DNA of 64,000 nucleotides from Cladophialophora immunda (GCF_000835495.1 NW_015622547.1:4030001-4094000); one strand, 5' to 3'; shown: positions 1-12,436, numbered from the stretch's first letter. Made by a program: numbers and translations. Notes: generated by a model from the letters alone, not told the origin.

Positions 1-1009
1 AGATCAGAGGATGTTGAATCGAGATACCTGACAATAAATGCCTGATTTAGCCCGTGGAGGATGATACAAACCCAAGGTTGCGATCCGGGGACCGGGGGGC
101 ACCGGGGCTCCGGGGGCGCTGTGTGGTGGCCGGGTTCTCCAGACAACTATTTCCACGAGAGTTTCAACTTATGAATCGCTCAGGTGGAAGCCTGTCAGAA
201 GACACGAGTTCCCTACGGAGGATAGCGACAGGGGTAACAATGGACGAGAGTGCTGAATACGGAGAAGGTCAATGTACTGGGGTGGAACTTATCAACATAC
301 AAAAGTGTATGATTAAGAACTCAGTTGACTGCACAGGAAGCCCAACAGAGTGAGGGCATCTATATCCTAGGTATCCGCGAAATGTTGTTGTGATACAATG
401 GTGATATGCCTAACCTTGCTGCAGTCTGCCCTGTCGCCAAATCACCTCTTGCCTTTTCGGGTCGTAACGTGCCCGTGTCCTCAGCCTTGCTGATTGCCCC
501 GAGCTGATTGCAACGAACATAAGTAAGGCTGAGCAGGCTTTGCACGTGGCCCTGGCCCTGTCATCCAGTTTCTTGGGAACGTTTTTAATGACCAAAACTT
601 TCTTCGCCATCCTCTGCTCCTAGAACATGACCTTGTCGGTTGGCATAACGAGCAGATTCGGTACTGCGGAAAAGCAACGGAAAATCGTCGGAAAAGCGAG
701 ACCTGGCTGGGCGTTGAGCGCCAATGCCTAGGCCCCAGAAACCCCAGGACGACCCCAAGCCGCCTCCGCCTTTGACTGTCAAGTTAAGTTAAGGCTAGCC
801 TTGCGTTGTTGTAGTAAGGGGGTGTCGAGCCACGCTGGGGAATAAGAGCAAGCACATCGTATGGTGTATATAGCTTCGGTGGGCCACCCCAGAAATCTTG
901 CATCTTCCAGCACTTGTATAACGCAGGCTGCCCTTTGACTAGATATTCGCCTGCAAAGAAAAGATATCTCCCCTAAACTCGATCTCCTCCTTGGTTTATC
1001 CCGAACATT
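1..1009. other. gene-free left edge and promoter of the first transporter
   Basis: I see no convincing gene here; the open frames on both strands are short and unlike any family I know. Two things stand out: a run of four G-tracts at 87-116 (listed separately) and a TATATAG at about 867-873, roughly 140 bases before the transporter ATG at 1010, which could be its TATA element. Confidence 0.5.
87..116 (+). other. G-quadruplex-type motif
   Basis: Four runs of 4, 6, 4 and 5 guanines are separated by loops of 3, 4 and 4 bases, which fits the classical G-quadruplex pattern. It lies about 900 bases upstream of the transporter start and in no recognisable gene. Folding in the cell is inferred. Confidence 0.5.
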
Positions 1010-2776
1010 ATGCTCGGCATTGAACGCCTCCGTGGCCGCCCTCTGCGGCTGATGGTCACAGTCATCTGTGGCTGCTCATTCTCACTCTTCGGCTATGACC
1101 AAGCCCTCTACGGCGGTGTAGCTAGCGGTGATGCATTTCTTGAACAATTTCATCACCCTAGTGCAACTATGACCGGCCAGACAGCCGCTTTGTACGATAT
1201 TGGATGTTTAGTCGGTGCCGTTGGCGCATTTCTGGTAGCCTCGAAGCTGGGGCACAGGAACACATTGGTACTTTCTGCCACTCCTTGATTTGTTCTTCTC
1301 AGTCCGGAGAGGCATCACTGATACTGTTTCGCCAGCTCCTCGGCTCTTCGATCATTATTATTGGTGCCACAATCCAAACTGCGTCAGTGAATCTGGGCAT
1401 GCTTATCGCCGGAAGGATTATCGGTGGCGTTGGCAACGGTAGACACCGGCATGATTCTCGATGACGTCCCAGTGTTGACCATGATATTGCGTTCTAGGAT
1501 TGAACACCTCAGTGTCGCCCGTCTACCACGCAGAAACGAGCCGACCGCAGTCCCGTGGTCGGGCTCTGTTGGGTGAGCTCTTCATCCTTGATGTGGGCTG
1601 GTTGGTGGCGCAGTTCGTCACTTTCGGTTTTAGCTTCACCAAGGGTGGAATCCAATGGGTTTGTGGATTTGATATTCTACATCTCCTGTATGCTTGAATG
1701 GGATAAGGCTGACGCCGATACAGAGATTTCCCACCGCCTTCCAGATGTTCTATCTCGTTCCAATTTTCATCTGCCTACCGTGGCTTCCGGACAGTCCACG
1801 TTGGCTTGCAAGCAAAGGTAGACTCTCTGAAGCCCAGGACGTTCTATGTCAACTCATGGACGAGCAACCCGACTCTCCCCAACTTCTGGCCCAATTTGAG
1901 GAGATCAAGGAAGTGGTTCGCCTGGAACGAGCCGCTGAACGGACCAAGCTATCTGATCTGTGGAATGGGGAAGGACAGAACCTCTATAGGCTCATCTTGG
2001 GATGTTCCAGCCAGCTTATGCAGCAGCTCGGAGGAATCAACATCATCGCGTACTATGTCGTCATCATATTCGAAAACCTAGGACTGGGTAGTGTCATCGC
2101 CCGTATCCTGGCAGCCTGCTTAGGCTTCGGATGGCTTTTCGCGAACCTGGCATCGATGCTGGTCATTGAGAAATGGGGCCGCCGCAAGCTCTTAATCATC
2201 GGCGGAATCGGCCAATTCCTGACCTTCCTCGTCGCTGGCATTGCTCTCGGGACTGGCGGCGATGCCAAATGGGCTGGAATCCTCGTGGTGACAATGGTTT
2301 ACCTCTACTTCATGGTATTTGCATTCGCCTGGCAGTCCATCCCGTTCTTATACCCCGCCGAGATATCAAGTCTCAAATATCGAGCCAGATTTTTCCCTCT
2401 ATCCATCTGTACGAACTGGTCCCTCAACTACGTCGTTGTCCTGATCACGCCGATCGGCCTCAAAAACATCGGCTTCTGGCTGTACATTATTTTCGCCATC
2501 TTCAACTTCGTCAATGTGGTCATGGTCTGGTTCTTTTACGTCGAGACTGCGGGCAAGACTCTCGAACAGGTTGACATGATGTTCGTGGGTGACCATCAAA
2601 TGGAAAGAAAATCGATGCCTCCGTACCTACGATTGAGAAAGACCAGATTTCAAGCTCTCCCTGAAACATCTATCGGCGAGACTCAAGTTGTTGGAAATAT
2701 CAACGACGGAGAAAAGGCGTCAGCCCACACTTCTCATGTCAGCTACACTGGGGAGATGGGCGGTTTGCATCCATAG
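1010..2776 (+). CDS. MFS sugar-porter family transporter
   Basis: A plasma-membrane sugar/H+ symporter of the fungal sugar-porter family (lactose-permease/HXT-like); the substrate cannot be read from sequence. Exons are 1010-1267, 1336-1438, 1498-1658 and 1724-2776, giving 524 residues, the usual size. Visible signatures are GYDQALYGG in helix 1, GRIIGGVGNG followed by VSPVYHAE, PDSPRW near residue 195 at the start of the central loop, QQLGGINIIAYY in helix 7, and ETAGKTLEQV near residue 450. The first intron could also end at 1302, but only the 1335 acceptor yields the expected helix-3 sequence. The start is the first ATG before helix 1. The gene converges on the Zn2Cys6 regulator at 3348-6193 and may belong to the same catabolic block. 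Confidence 0.9.
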
Positions 2777-3347
2777 ATTTTGGGAACGGAGATTGACTGG
2801 CGAGACTGAACTCAACCTGAAGGATGAAGCAGATATTCTTCGCAAATCCTTCACTACCCTGGCAAAGTTCTACACGCTCCCTCCTGAGATTGAATGATGT
2901 AAGGAAGATATGAGGTCAATTTTGTTTCTCACTCTATGCGGCCGTTTCTTGATTGCAGCCGGGTTAAACCTCCCAGAACGCAAGTCGGGTAATGTCACTC
3001 AACAGAGAAAAATAGTTCCCCATCTGCATATGATGCCTTACACTAACGATGTGCAAGCTCACGGTCTATATTACACTACCAAATAGCCAACGAAGCAAAG
3101 CGGAAGACACGGAAATGGTGCAATTTTGGCCGCAATCGCTCACTGATTCGCTCACTGGCTATCTGTTGTTGCTATGAGTCGTGTCTTGCAGAAGACAGCG
3201 GGATAGAAGGGCGGCATAATTCTGCCCAGGAGCCGTGAATGAAAGTCATGGTTATGTACCAATATATTTTAGAAATTAAGCTCGCCCATTGGCACGTGAC
3301 GTGCTCCAAATTCCCAGAGTCCTGCCGCATATCGTCCGTTCATTGTG
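2777..3347. other. convergent intergenic stretch
   Basis: This is 3' flank shared by the transporter on the left and the regulator on the right. No further gene or repeat was seen. Confidence 0.5.
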
Positions 3348-6193
3348 CTAGTAGTTCAACCCAAACGATGTGCCGTAAAAATTATCAAAGAAGGTTGCAC
3401 TGGGCAAAGTGTCGTGGTTGTTGGTAGCGGGAAAGACGGTCGTAAATGGAGGCCTAGTTATCGATGCGCCATTTCCGCCCATGATGTTGGTTGGGTCAGA
3501 TGCATATCCAAACTGCGATGGAAACGTGGTAGTGGCGCCTCCGGAGTAGTCAAAGGCCTCAACGTCAAAAATACTCAGATTCGTAGGCAGCGTGATCGGG
3601 GAGTTGTAGGTTGACCAGTCAAAGTTTCGGGGCTCGCCGGCCGTCGCAAAAGACATGTCCAGGCCCGATGATGATGGATTTATAAGAGGCGGGGAGGTAT
3701 CATAGAGGCCACTGTCCGTCGTCCTCCCTGCTGGTGCCGTTGTAGGATCAAGAGGTCGTGTAATCCCCTTACCAGAGCCCTGTACAGGAGGTTCCGACGA
3801 CGTGTCATTATTCGTTGATCTATCAAGTCCCTCAGCGACTGGACCGTGGGGCTGCAGTCGACCTGCGAGCTCTTGTAAGACAGCAGCCGCTTTGTGACTC
3901 ATGGGGTAAGCGCTGCCGATTTCCAACAAGCTGGCCAGACAGCCTTGAAAGAGATAGTCGTGGTTGTTTCCCGGTGAGATTTTATGATTGATCATGTGTA
4001 TCGTGGCTGCAATAAAGATGAAGTGGATTGCCGGGCTAGCGATCTGGCTTAATGAGTAGAACAACGAGTAATCTCGGGCGAGTTTCGCGATATTGGTGGC
4101 CGCAAGAGTGCATATTGTTGTTGCACTCGGCTGTCCCTCGGAGAGATGAGGAATGGTGGCAACGACTTCGTCTAGATCAATGAATGGCCGATGTAAGAGC
4201 AACATGGTGAAGTAGAACTGCATGCTGCAGAGTGACGGGTAAGCTTGCCTATTTTGCTTGTGTCAGAGATCTCGAATACTTACTACATGACGAGGACATG
4301 AGGCGAGGTCGGTGTTCCGTCGTCGTTTGGCCACTTCAATGTTTCCGGCAAATCCTTGTGCCATGTGAGCAAGTCCAAGTGGATTTCACTGGCAGCTTTT
4401 CGTAGATTTTCGGGATCGCACTCGTTTTTGCGTGAATAGAGCTCGGTGAGGATGGCGGAACATTTTCTGGTAAGGAGAAGGATCTGGCGGTGCACCGCCT
4501 CCTGAACGTCTTGTGAATGAGGGCCGGCACCACGAAGCCGCGAATCTTCCTCAGGTAGTGCGACGGTAATGTTCCAGTCCATGATGAATGATGGGCGGCC
4601 GGTGTATGCACTCCAAAGCCTAGTTCAGAGAAGTCAAATCCAATCCAGAATGTCAGATTGGGCGTTTGATCGTCATGGATTTCATGACCTGCTTACTTGT
4701 CTTGAATATAGCAGCCCCAGAAGACCAACTTCCGCACTTCTGCAATTTCAGGGGACATCTGTTTGCAAGCAACATTCTTTTGGCAGTCGATGTGGAGGCC
4801 AATTTGGATAGCCATTCGGATGGCGATGCCTAATATCCACATTAGATGTGATCTCAACCTCATTTACTCTTGACTTGCCGCTGTATATCCACCCAAGCGC
4901 GCTGTGTCCCTTTGAGCCGTATCGGGACCCTAATGCGAGCGCCGTTTGCACGGTTGTGATGGTTGGCTCCGCCATCTCCTGATCGAACAGCTTCCGAGCC
5001 TTCTCAAAGTAAATGTCTCCAGCTACTCCGCCGACCTTGGTACTCTGGTACTTGACACCTCTGTCTGGACTCATCATTGCTCCTAGTGCCATGATAGCAT
5101 AAAGGAGCGAAGGGCTGAAGAAGACATATCTTCTCCGAGGTCTTTCCGTGTCAAACAACTTCTTTTCGGCAAGAAACAATTCTCGATGGAAGACTTGAAC
5201 TGTAAATAGGTCAAAGACTGCGTCGTTACAACAACCATGACTCCCATAAAATCGAGGATGCCATGGGACAGCTTTTGCGAACTCACGATGGATTGCTTGC
5301 CAGTTCCAGAAAAGATCAAGGAGGTGAGAGACAATCAGCTCCGGTTCATTGCTCGGGTCCAATTCTGGTTCATCCTCAAAAGCCCAGGACCTTTTCTCTT
5401 CCCCGACTGCCAGAGGCAAGCCACCAGAAATGCAGCTTGTTTGGGAAGCACTGGACAGGTGATATATGCTCGTTGATCCGAAGAACTCCGAACCTTGGTT
5501 TTCTTGACCGTCTAACTCACTCTCCCTTGCAATTACTCTCCCCATTAATGTGCTTGACGTGTCCAAGTTGCTACTTCCGCTGGGGGTTGGTGCAGCCGCA
5601 CTTGGAGAGGTATCTGGATGTCCTTTGGACTGCAGAAAAGGGTTCATTGTCTGCAGCTGTGCCTCCATGGGGAAATGTTCACCTCTGGACTGTGGCGGCG
5701 AATAGGCCTTATTTGCACAAGATTCAACACTTCTCCCAGTAGGCAAGTCTTCTGCAGATCGCAATTTCAACGATTCCGCACGAGTATCATCACTCTGGAT
5801 GCCATGATTGCGTAGAATAGATAGAGGCGGAAGGGTCTGAAGCCCTGATTGTCCGCTTGAGACCGGACTGATAGGCTTCTCTGGAGATTGTCGACATTGC
5901 GTAACAGCTCCAGCTTGCATAGCAAAGAGCTTTTCTAGGACATCGACACGACTGATGATATCTCCATTGCCAGGGGCGGCTCGTCGGCGTCTTTTGTCTT
6001 CGCCAAAACGCACTTCGCAAGGCTCCCCTCGCCCCTGGCAGTTCGTGCAGGCATCGGATTCGAGGAATTGCTGCTCGATATCGCACCTGCGCTTCGAGCG
6101 TTTGCAAGCGGTACAGGCGAGACTGGAACGTTTGGTATTTCGACTTCGCTTTCTTGTTTCAGCTGGTAGTTCTGCGCCACTTTCAGCTGCCAT
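3348..6193 (-). CDS. Zn2Cys6 transcription factor with fungal-specific middle domain
   Basis: A nuclear regulator, 886 residues, from exons 6193-4879, 4829-4697, 4619-4284 and 4224-3348. The binuclear zinc cluster has Cys 27, 30, 37, 49, 52 and 59 (spacing 2-6-11-2-6), followed by a basic KRRRR linker and a short dimerisation helix near residue 85. The middle part matches the fungal_trans domain (PF04082): MALGAMMSPDRG, IAIRMAIQIGLH, WGCYIQDK and LLLHRPF. The first intron (4878-4830) only reads correctly with a GC donor. Start 6193 is preferred over the in-frame codon at 6277 because the zinc cluster then sits near the N-terminus, as usual. It lies next to the alcohol dehydrogenase and is the best candidate for the local regulator; its targets are inferred. 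Confidence 0.88.
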
Positions 6194-6752
6194 CGCAGAG
6201 CCTAGGTCCGGCGTCAGATCTTGTTCCTGCAGGTGCCTCGAGGCCAGAAATAGACAGCGCGCTCGAACAATGGCCAAGGGTCAAGGGTGGAAACCCAGCG
6301 ATAACACAAAGAGGATTCTTAGGAGGTACTTGTGTTCTCTATCACGAAGTCCAGGCCCTGCAATTAAACGACAACGATACTCCAACAACGCCTGGGGCCC
6401 CGTGGCCGGGATCGTACCCTTGGCAAGAGCCAGCTTGAACCGGCCATTGCATTGCGGGGTGATAGCTCGCTTGCTGCGTGACGGTAAAGGACGGCATTGG
6501 ATGCCGACACTCCGATTTACTCGGTACCGAGTACAAGCAGCTGGACCCCGCCTCGTTAGGCACGCCAGGCCAATTCAGGAATACCTCAGACCACTATGTC
6601 GGAAAACCGGAAAAACGGCAAAAAGGCTTCGAAATAGAACGGACACACCAGATTGCTCTGTTGGAGTAATTGAACGAGAAGAGGTGAATTCTCGCATTGC
6701 TCCCGAGAGCACAACACTAGTCCCAGCTCTCTGCCCAACCCAACCTGCGTTT
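6194..6752. other. regulator promoter region
   Basis: This lies between the regulator start and the end of the alcohol dehydrogenase gene. No gene is evident. It contains the 16-base palindrome at 6518-6533, listed separately. Confidence 0.5.
6518..6533. promoter_or_regulatory. perfect palindrome with inverted CGG half-sites
   Basis: The sequence TACTCGGTACCGAGTA is a perfect 16-base palindrome containing CGG-TA-CCG. Inverted CGG triplets are the usual target of Zn2Cys6 dimers. It is about 325 bases before the start of the Zn2Cys6 regulator, so it could be an autoregulatory or cluster operator. That role is inferred from position and symmetry only. Confidence 0.35.
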
Positions 6753-8008
6753 TCAAAGGTCAAGCGATTGGCTCTTGTCGACTCGGACCAGGATTTTGAT
6801 GTGCTTGTCCTTGAAATTGATAAGTTCTTGAATGCCCTTCTCAACAAAGTCCTCCATGTCAATCTTCGCCGTAATCAGAAGCTCAAGATGTGCCCTCGAT
6901 ATCTCTCCGGTAGAGATCGCCTTGATGACAGACTCGTAGTCTCCACGAGCGTAGGATAAATCAGATTTGATTGTTTTGCCATTGAAGAGAAGCTCGTTTA
7001 CATCGATTGTTGCCTGTTTTCGCTTGTCAGCATCCCATGGACCAAAGCCAGACGAACACTCACAGGTTTTCCCCATAATGCAATATTATAATAGGTCCCG
7101 TATTTCCGTACGGCTTTGATGCCGTCCGTGATGGTTGCTTGGACGCCAGAGGCGTCAAATGCAAAATCTGGGCCAATACTGACTTACAATCAGGTTCCGC
7201 GCCCCTTTCAGTAGGCAGTGACAGATTCAAGCTTGACATACCTCTCACAAAAGGCTTTGGCTTCTGCGACAACATCCACAGATGTGGGATTAATTGTGCG
7301 GATCGCACCAAGAGTGGCGGCATTCTCGTATCTCGCCTCACAAGGCTCCGAGGCAAGAATCTTGCTGACTCCTTTGGCCTTCAAACAAAGAATTACGGCT
7401 AGACCAATGGGGCCCGCCCCAAGGACCAACGCCGACTGTCCCGGTTTGATTCCAGAGTTCGAGACTGCGTGCCAGGCAACAGACAAGGGCTCGACGAGTG
7501 CGCCAAACTCCAACGAAATATCATTTGGAAGTTTATGGCAAGCTGATGCAGGAATCGCAATGCTTTCGCAAAGGCCGCCAGGGTTGGCCGAGAGGCCAAG
7601 GAAAGCTGACTTGTCACAGATGTTGCGCTTGTGAATAGAGCAGGCGTAGCAGGTATCGTCGGTGAGAAGGCCCTCAACCGCGACTTTGTCCCCGGCCTTC
7701 AAGGACTTGACCGATGGATGCACCTGTGTCACTGTGCCCGAGAACTCGTGCCCTAATGTGATGGGCAATGTGTCTCCCGTAAGGGGAGTGGGAGCATCCG
7801 CCGTCGGTGGGAACACAGGACCATTTAGATACTCGTGCACGTCGGTGCCACAGATACCGCACCAGGCAGGCGACAGACGGATCTGTCCCTCTCGGAGTTG
7901 ATTCTCTAACGGCATTTTCTCGACCCGAACATCCTTGTTTCCGTGATATCGGACGGCGAGAGGCGAACCCTGTTTCGACACGTGGGCTTCAACTGTGTGA
8001 CCGTTCAT
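6753..8008 (-). CDS. zinc alcohol dehydrogenase, (R,R)-butanediol dehydrogenase-like
   Basis: An NAD(P)-dependent medium-chain dehydrogenase that should interconvert a secondary alcohol or vicinal diol with the ketone. Exons 8008-7242, 7178-7064 and 7013-6753 give 380 residues. Catalytic zinc ligands are visible as Cys50 in CGICGTD, His87/Glu88 in GHEF and Glu173 in LVEP. The nucleotide-binding motif GAGPIG is at 197-202. The structural-zinc lobe has the reduced cysteine set (TCYAC..NICDK) and is followed by LGLSANPGG, as in butanediol dehydrogenases rather than classical ADHs. It is divergent from the BVMO at 8475 with a 466-base shared promoter, suggesting co-regulation: alcohol to ketone here, ketone to ester next. 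The exact substrate is unknown. Confidence 0.9.
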
Positions 8009-8474
8009 ATTTCTTCCGGTAGTTTGTACCCTGGAGCAGAGATTTCTCGTGGGAGTAAAAGCGGAGTCCAGAAGGAAGGTACTGCCTGGTAGATCTAACG
8101 TACGTGTTCAGATTTTGCAACAGAAAATCTATTATTTCTATTCCCAAGTTCGGGTGATATGACGTAGACTCGCCTGGCAGCGGGACACTGGTAGCCACAG
8201 CGTGATTTGACGTTCTCTGCGGTCGAAAGACATCTAATCGAGTATCGGTGGACACTGGCATGAATTTTGCGGGCCCAGGAGACACGCGTTGCGGGAAAGC
8301 GGCTGATTCGGAAAAGCGTTTGATACTGGGGCGCAAGGCTGAGCCCATATCTGATACTAAGTTACGGGCAAGCGTATATAGATATTTAGACGGGCAAGAC
8401 TTTCAAGCCCTTTCTTTGCGAAAAGTTCATGAGAAAGTATCTGCTGCGTTCAGGAGAAATCAGCACAGTCCGTT
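8009..8474. promoter_or_regulatory. shared divergent promoter of dehydrogenase and monooxygenase
   Basis: The two ATGs face away from each other across 466 bases. A TATATAGATA begins at 8375, about 100 bases before the monooxygenase ATG. A direct CGG-N6-CGG lies at 8300-8311 among other scattered CGG triplets. Use of these elements is inferred. Confidence 0.4.
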
Positions 8475-10213
8475 ATGGAAGCACCTACTGCCGCCTGCAT
8501 CATTGGCGCAGGCCCTGGCGGAATCGCCATGGCATATAACCTGAAGCACAAAGTGAAGTGTGATGATTTCGTGATAGTTGATGAGAATGCTGGAGCGGGT
8601 GGCACCTGGTTTCGAAACTCCTACCCTGGGTGTGGTATGTTTATTGCAAACTATGCGTGACTGCGAGTGTTAATTTTCGTCCAGGTTGCGACGTTCCAAG
8701 CCATTTCTATTCCTTTTCATTCGCGTTGAATCCGGACTGGTCGAGACCTCTATGCGAGCAAGGAGAAATCTTGGAGTGTAAGAGCAATCAGCCCTGCCGA
8801 TAATATTGATGATTCTGATAACCGGTACAAATAGACCTGAATAACGTGATCGATAGGTTTAGCCTTCGAGGACATTTGACACTCTCCACGGCTGTTGTCG
8901 GCGCAGTCTGGATAGAGAAGCTGGGCTTGTGGGAGGTTGAATTCAAAAATGAGACAGGGTATCAATATAAACGACGATTCAACTTGGTCATTTCAGCCTG
9001 CGGTATATTCAGCAGACCAAAGTACCCAGACATTCCAGGAATGGACACGTTCAAAGGCAGATCCTGGCATTCGGGAGCTTGGGACTGGAATGTGAGCCTT
9101 GCCGACAAGAGAGTTGCTGTGGTTGGGAATGGCTGCAGCGGTTGCCAAATTATACCAGCGATTGCACCACGGGCTAAACAAGTTACGCACTTTGCACGCA
9201 GCAAGCAGTGGCTGTTCGATCGTGTAAGGAAGAACTGACCTTGTAGGGACTTTGATGGTATATGCTGACATGGCCAACAGCCAAATCAACCATATTCTGC
9301 ATTTTCAAAGTGGCTCTACAGGACCATTCCCGGATGGATGCGGTGGAATCGATTCAGAACCTATTTGGCCGTTGACGCTTTATTCTTGGAATACGTAAAG
9401 AACCCGAGATCTGAGTTCCTTCGAGCTTCAAGCGAAAAGGAGGCTCGGGAGTATATGATCAAGAAGACGCCGAAACGATACCTCGACGTTATCATGCCAG
9501 ATTATCCTGTTGGCTGCAAGCGACGCGTACTGGATCCGGGCTATCTAGATTCGCTGCACAGGGACAATGTGGCTCTCTGGTCGGAGAATATCAGCGCCAT
9601 TGACGAAACAGGTATCCTGACAGAAGATGGCACACACCAGCCTTTTGATGTGATTGTCTACGCGACCGGGTTTTACACACAGCAATATCTTTCGCCAATG
9701 ACCGTCATCGGTCAAGACAACAAGACACTGACGGAGCACTGGAAAGAGACCAAAGGCTGCCAGGCATATATGGGAACCACCGTTTCTGGATTCCCCAACT
9801 TCGCTATATTATTCGGGCCAAATGCCAGCCCAGCACATAACTCGGTCATCTATACGCTCGAGGTACAAGCCGAGTACGTATGCAAGACTTTCATGGAACC
9901 CATCCTCACCGGACAAGCCCAAACTGTTGTGGTCAAGAGGAGTGCAGAAGACTATGACTGTAACGGGATCCAGCAGAAGCTCAAAGACAGTGTTTGGCAC
10001 GCCGGATGCACAAACTGGACCTTGGACGAAAATGGACGAAACTGCACCAGCTTCCCAGGCTACGTCCGCTCTTTCTGGTGGAAGCTCTACTCTCCAAGGT
10101 TCCAGGACTATATTTTGAAGGTAGGGCTTGTTGCCGAAATTCAGCCAGATTCAGAACAGGCTGACCATGAATACAGGGCAGCCAGCCACAATGGCGATGG
10201 AGGTATCTATTGA
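8475..10213 (+). CDS. FAD-dependent Baeyer-Villiger-type monooxygenase
   Basis: A flavoprotein expected to insert one oxygen from O2 next to a carbonyl using NADPH, turning a ketone into an ester or lactone. Exons 8475-8634, 8685-8777, 8835-9223 and 9281-10213 give 524 residues, normal for type I enzymes. FAD-binding GAGPGG is at 11-16, followed by GGTWFRNSYPGC. The BVMO fingerprint FxGxxxHxxxW is complete at 157-167 (FKGRSWHSGAW). The NADPH-site GNGCSG is at 182-187, and the ATGF motif is present later. It shares a promoter with the alcohol dehydrogenase and lies 4.4 kb from an alpha/beta-hydrolase, an arrangement known from alicyclic-ketone degradation. The substrate is not predictable; N-hydroxylating relatives exist, so Baeyer-Villiger activity is the likely but not the only option. 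Confidence 0.9.
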
Positions 10214-10824
10214 TGAAAGCAGAGCAGCACAAAGCTTTGATTGCAACACTAATTTCCTCAGGCATCCTGGCTACTGCAACTTTGGGCTCGGGTGTGCTCG
10301 CGAAACAAAAATGATCAATAGAATGGATATGCTATAATGTAGATTTTCTATCTGGCTTATTAATTCAGTGTCCACATAGACTCCATGGAATCTGGGATTC
10401 AAGAAGTCTAGGAACACTCAGTCCTTTCATAGTGCAACCCATTCTTCGCATTTGAAGTGACCAAGCCGATGATCATTTCTGGGTTAGTACCAAGCATGCC
10501 AACACTTTCAAGCGCATTTTCCGAATAACATTACGAACGCTGATGACTCGAGCCACCAAATATCTTATCATGTATGGTTCCAATGGGCGTAGAATAATCC
10601 GTCGTGTGAACAAGTTGCTGCCGCGGTCATTCCCACTGGTCGGTTCAATCGAACAACATCCCACTCGGTGAGTAGGCGTACGACTAGGGATTTATATTGA
10701 GATAATGATTGAAGATGGTAATAGGACTGTCATATTCTTAACTCGCTGGAGTTTCAAGCTATCTGCCCGAGACTTTTCGAAAAAGACCCGTTTCAATATC
10801 TAACTCCATCGAATCTCGCAATCT
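10214..10824. other. convergent intergenic stretch
   Basis: This is 3' flank between the monooxygenase and the second sugar porter. No gene, repeat or other structure was recognised. Confidence 0.5.
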
Positions 10825-12436
10825 CTACACTCCAATTGGGTCCTTCACGTCTCCCGCATTCTCAATCTGCACAGTTTCTCCAACCTTGGCTTCTTGAAGC
10901 TCAATAATCCTTGAATCAAGATGAGAGTGGCCCACCTTTGTCTTCCAAGGTGCAGTCGCTCCTTTCTGGAAGAGCTCTTCAACTTCCTCAATGGTCTTCT
11001 TTCCTGTCTCGGGATATGTGAAGAACATGTGAATAGCTCCCGCAAAGCACAATGTCCCAAATACAATGAAGGTTTTCCAGGTAATATTGGCAAAGGCAGG
11101 GGGCACGAACAGGCCAATTGCAAAGTTGAAAGCCCAATTCGCGACCACTGCCAACGCCATCCCTATCGCACGCGTCTCGAGAGACCATACCTCGGCGGCA
11201 TAAACCCAGCAGACTGGAGCGAGTGTCAATGCATAAATGATGATCATAAGGTATGAAAATGCAATCACTGCGTGACTTGCCGCCCCGGAGACGGAGATTT
11301 TGACACTCAAATTCCCGTCGAGACCGTTGGGGAGATATGTGCCATAGGTGCCCAGGACTCCTCCGACCACAAAATGACATATTCCCATACCAAGGGCACC
11401 GAGAACCAACAGAGGGCGTCTTCCGATTTTGTCCACTGTAAAGAAGGTGACGGCTGTGAAGATGACCAGCAGCGCATACTGGACTCCGGAGGATATGAGG
11501 TTGATGTTTCCAGTGAGATTGGCCATTTGAAAGACATAGACAACGTAGTATACCAAAACATTGGCCCCGCTCAGTTGTTGCCATGCTTGTGCTGAGATGC
11601 CTGCCACTGACCGACGCCACATGCCGTTTTTAATGAACTTGCGCCAACCCCTAAGCGCTTCACGCTCAGCATTGAGGGTAGTAGTGATTTCCTGCCATTC
11701 GGCGAGAACCAAAGGATCTTGAGGGTTGCCGTTTGCTTGTATCTTAGCCAGTACGTCGATTGCTTCCTCGAGACGACCAACTTTCGCCAGCCATCTAGGG
11801 GATCTGGGAAGGAAAGGCAGCCCGGCGAGTAAAACAGCGGCGGGGAGAAGCTGAAGACCCCAAGCCACGCGGAATGAGGTTGCACCTTTGATATGAGAGG
11901 CTCCATAACCAATGAAGTACATGACTAATACTCCAACTTCGATGGCAAGCTGTTGTATAATGATGATGGAGCCCCGTTTGTCTTTCTTCGCAATTTCGGC
12001 CAAGTAGACTGGCACCTGAGAGGAGGTGACACCCACACAGACGCCGTTCAGTATACGGCCAGAGATCAGCATCCCCACGCCGTTTACGGAGGCTTGAACA
12101 GTTGTTCCAACAAGCCAGAACAGACAGGAATAGAGAATCGAGTCGCGACGGCCGACTTTGTCTGACAAAGGCCCAGCGATGACAGCACCAACGATCGACC
12201 CAGCTGCCAAGGAGCTTCCGATCGCTCCTTGCAGGACACTGTGAGGATTGTTGAAGTAGTTCACGTACTGTGTGGTGCCGATGATGGCCGACATTGACGA
12301 AATATCAAATCCGAATCTATTTCGACGGTCAGGAAGCTAGGCAATAGAAGATCAATGCATGCCACACTTACAGCATGCCTCCAAAGGTGGCGATCACCGC
12401 CACAAAGTACGTGTTGTACGTCTTTGGCAGTCTCAT
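10825..12436 (-). CDS. MFS sugar-porter family transporter (second)
   Basis: A twelve-helix sugar/H+ symporter-type membrane protein. Two exons (12436-12372 and 12316-10825) give 518 residues. The start MRLPKTYNTYF is typical, leading into helix 1 with GGMLFGFDISSMS across the intron. Other signatures are DKVGRRDS, GRILNGVCVG, PRSPRWL, QQLSGANVLVYY, DKIGRRPLL and the C-terminal PETGKKTIEEVEELF. It is not a close copy of the porter at 1010-2776. It is divergent from the acetoin-reductase-like SDR across 403 bases, which suggests it imports the substrate of the block; that is inferred. Confidence 0.9.

Noticed and set aside
1268..1302. A 35-base intron in the first transporter
   Set aside because: It keeps the frame but inserts unrelated residues into helix 3; the 1268-1335 intron gives the expected family sequence and a normal length.
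5955..6959. Long plus-strand open frame (334 codons) opposite the Zn2Cys6 gene start
   Set aside because: It lies antisense to the zinc-cluster exon, has an arginine-rich, composition-driven translation and no family pattern; a mirror of the real gene.
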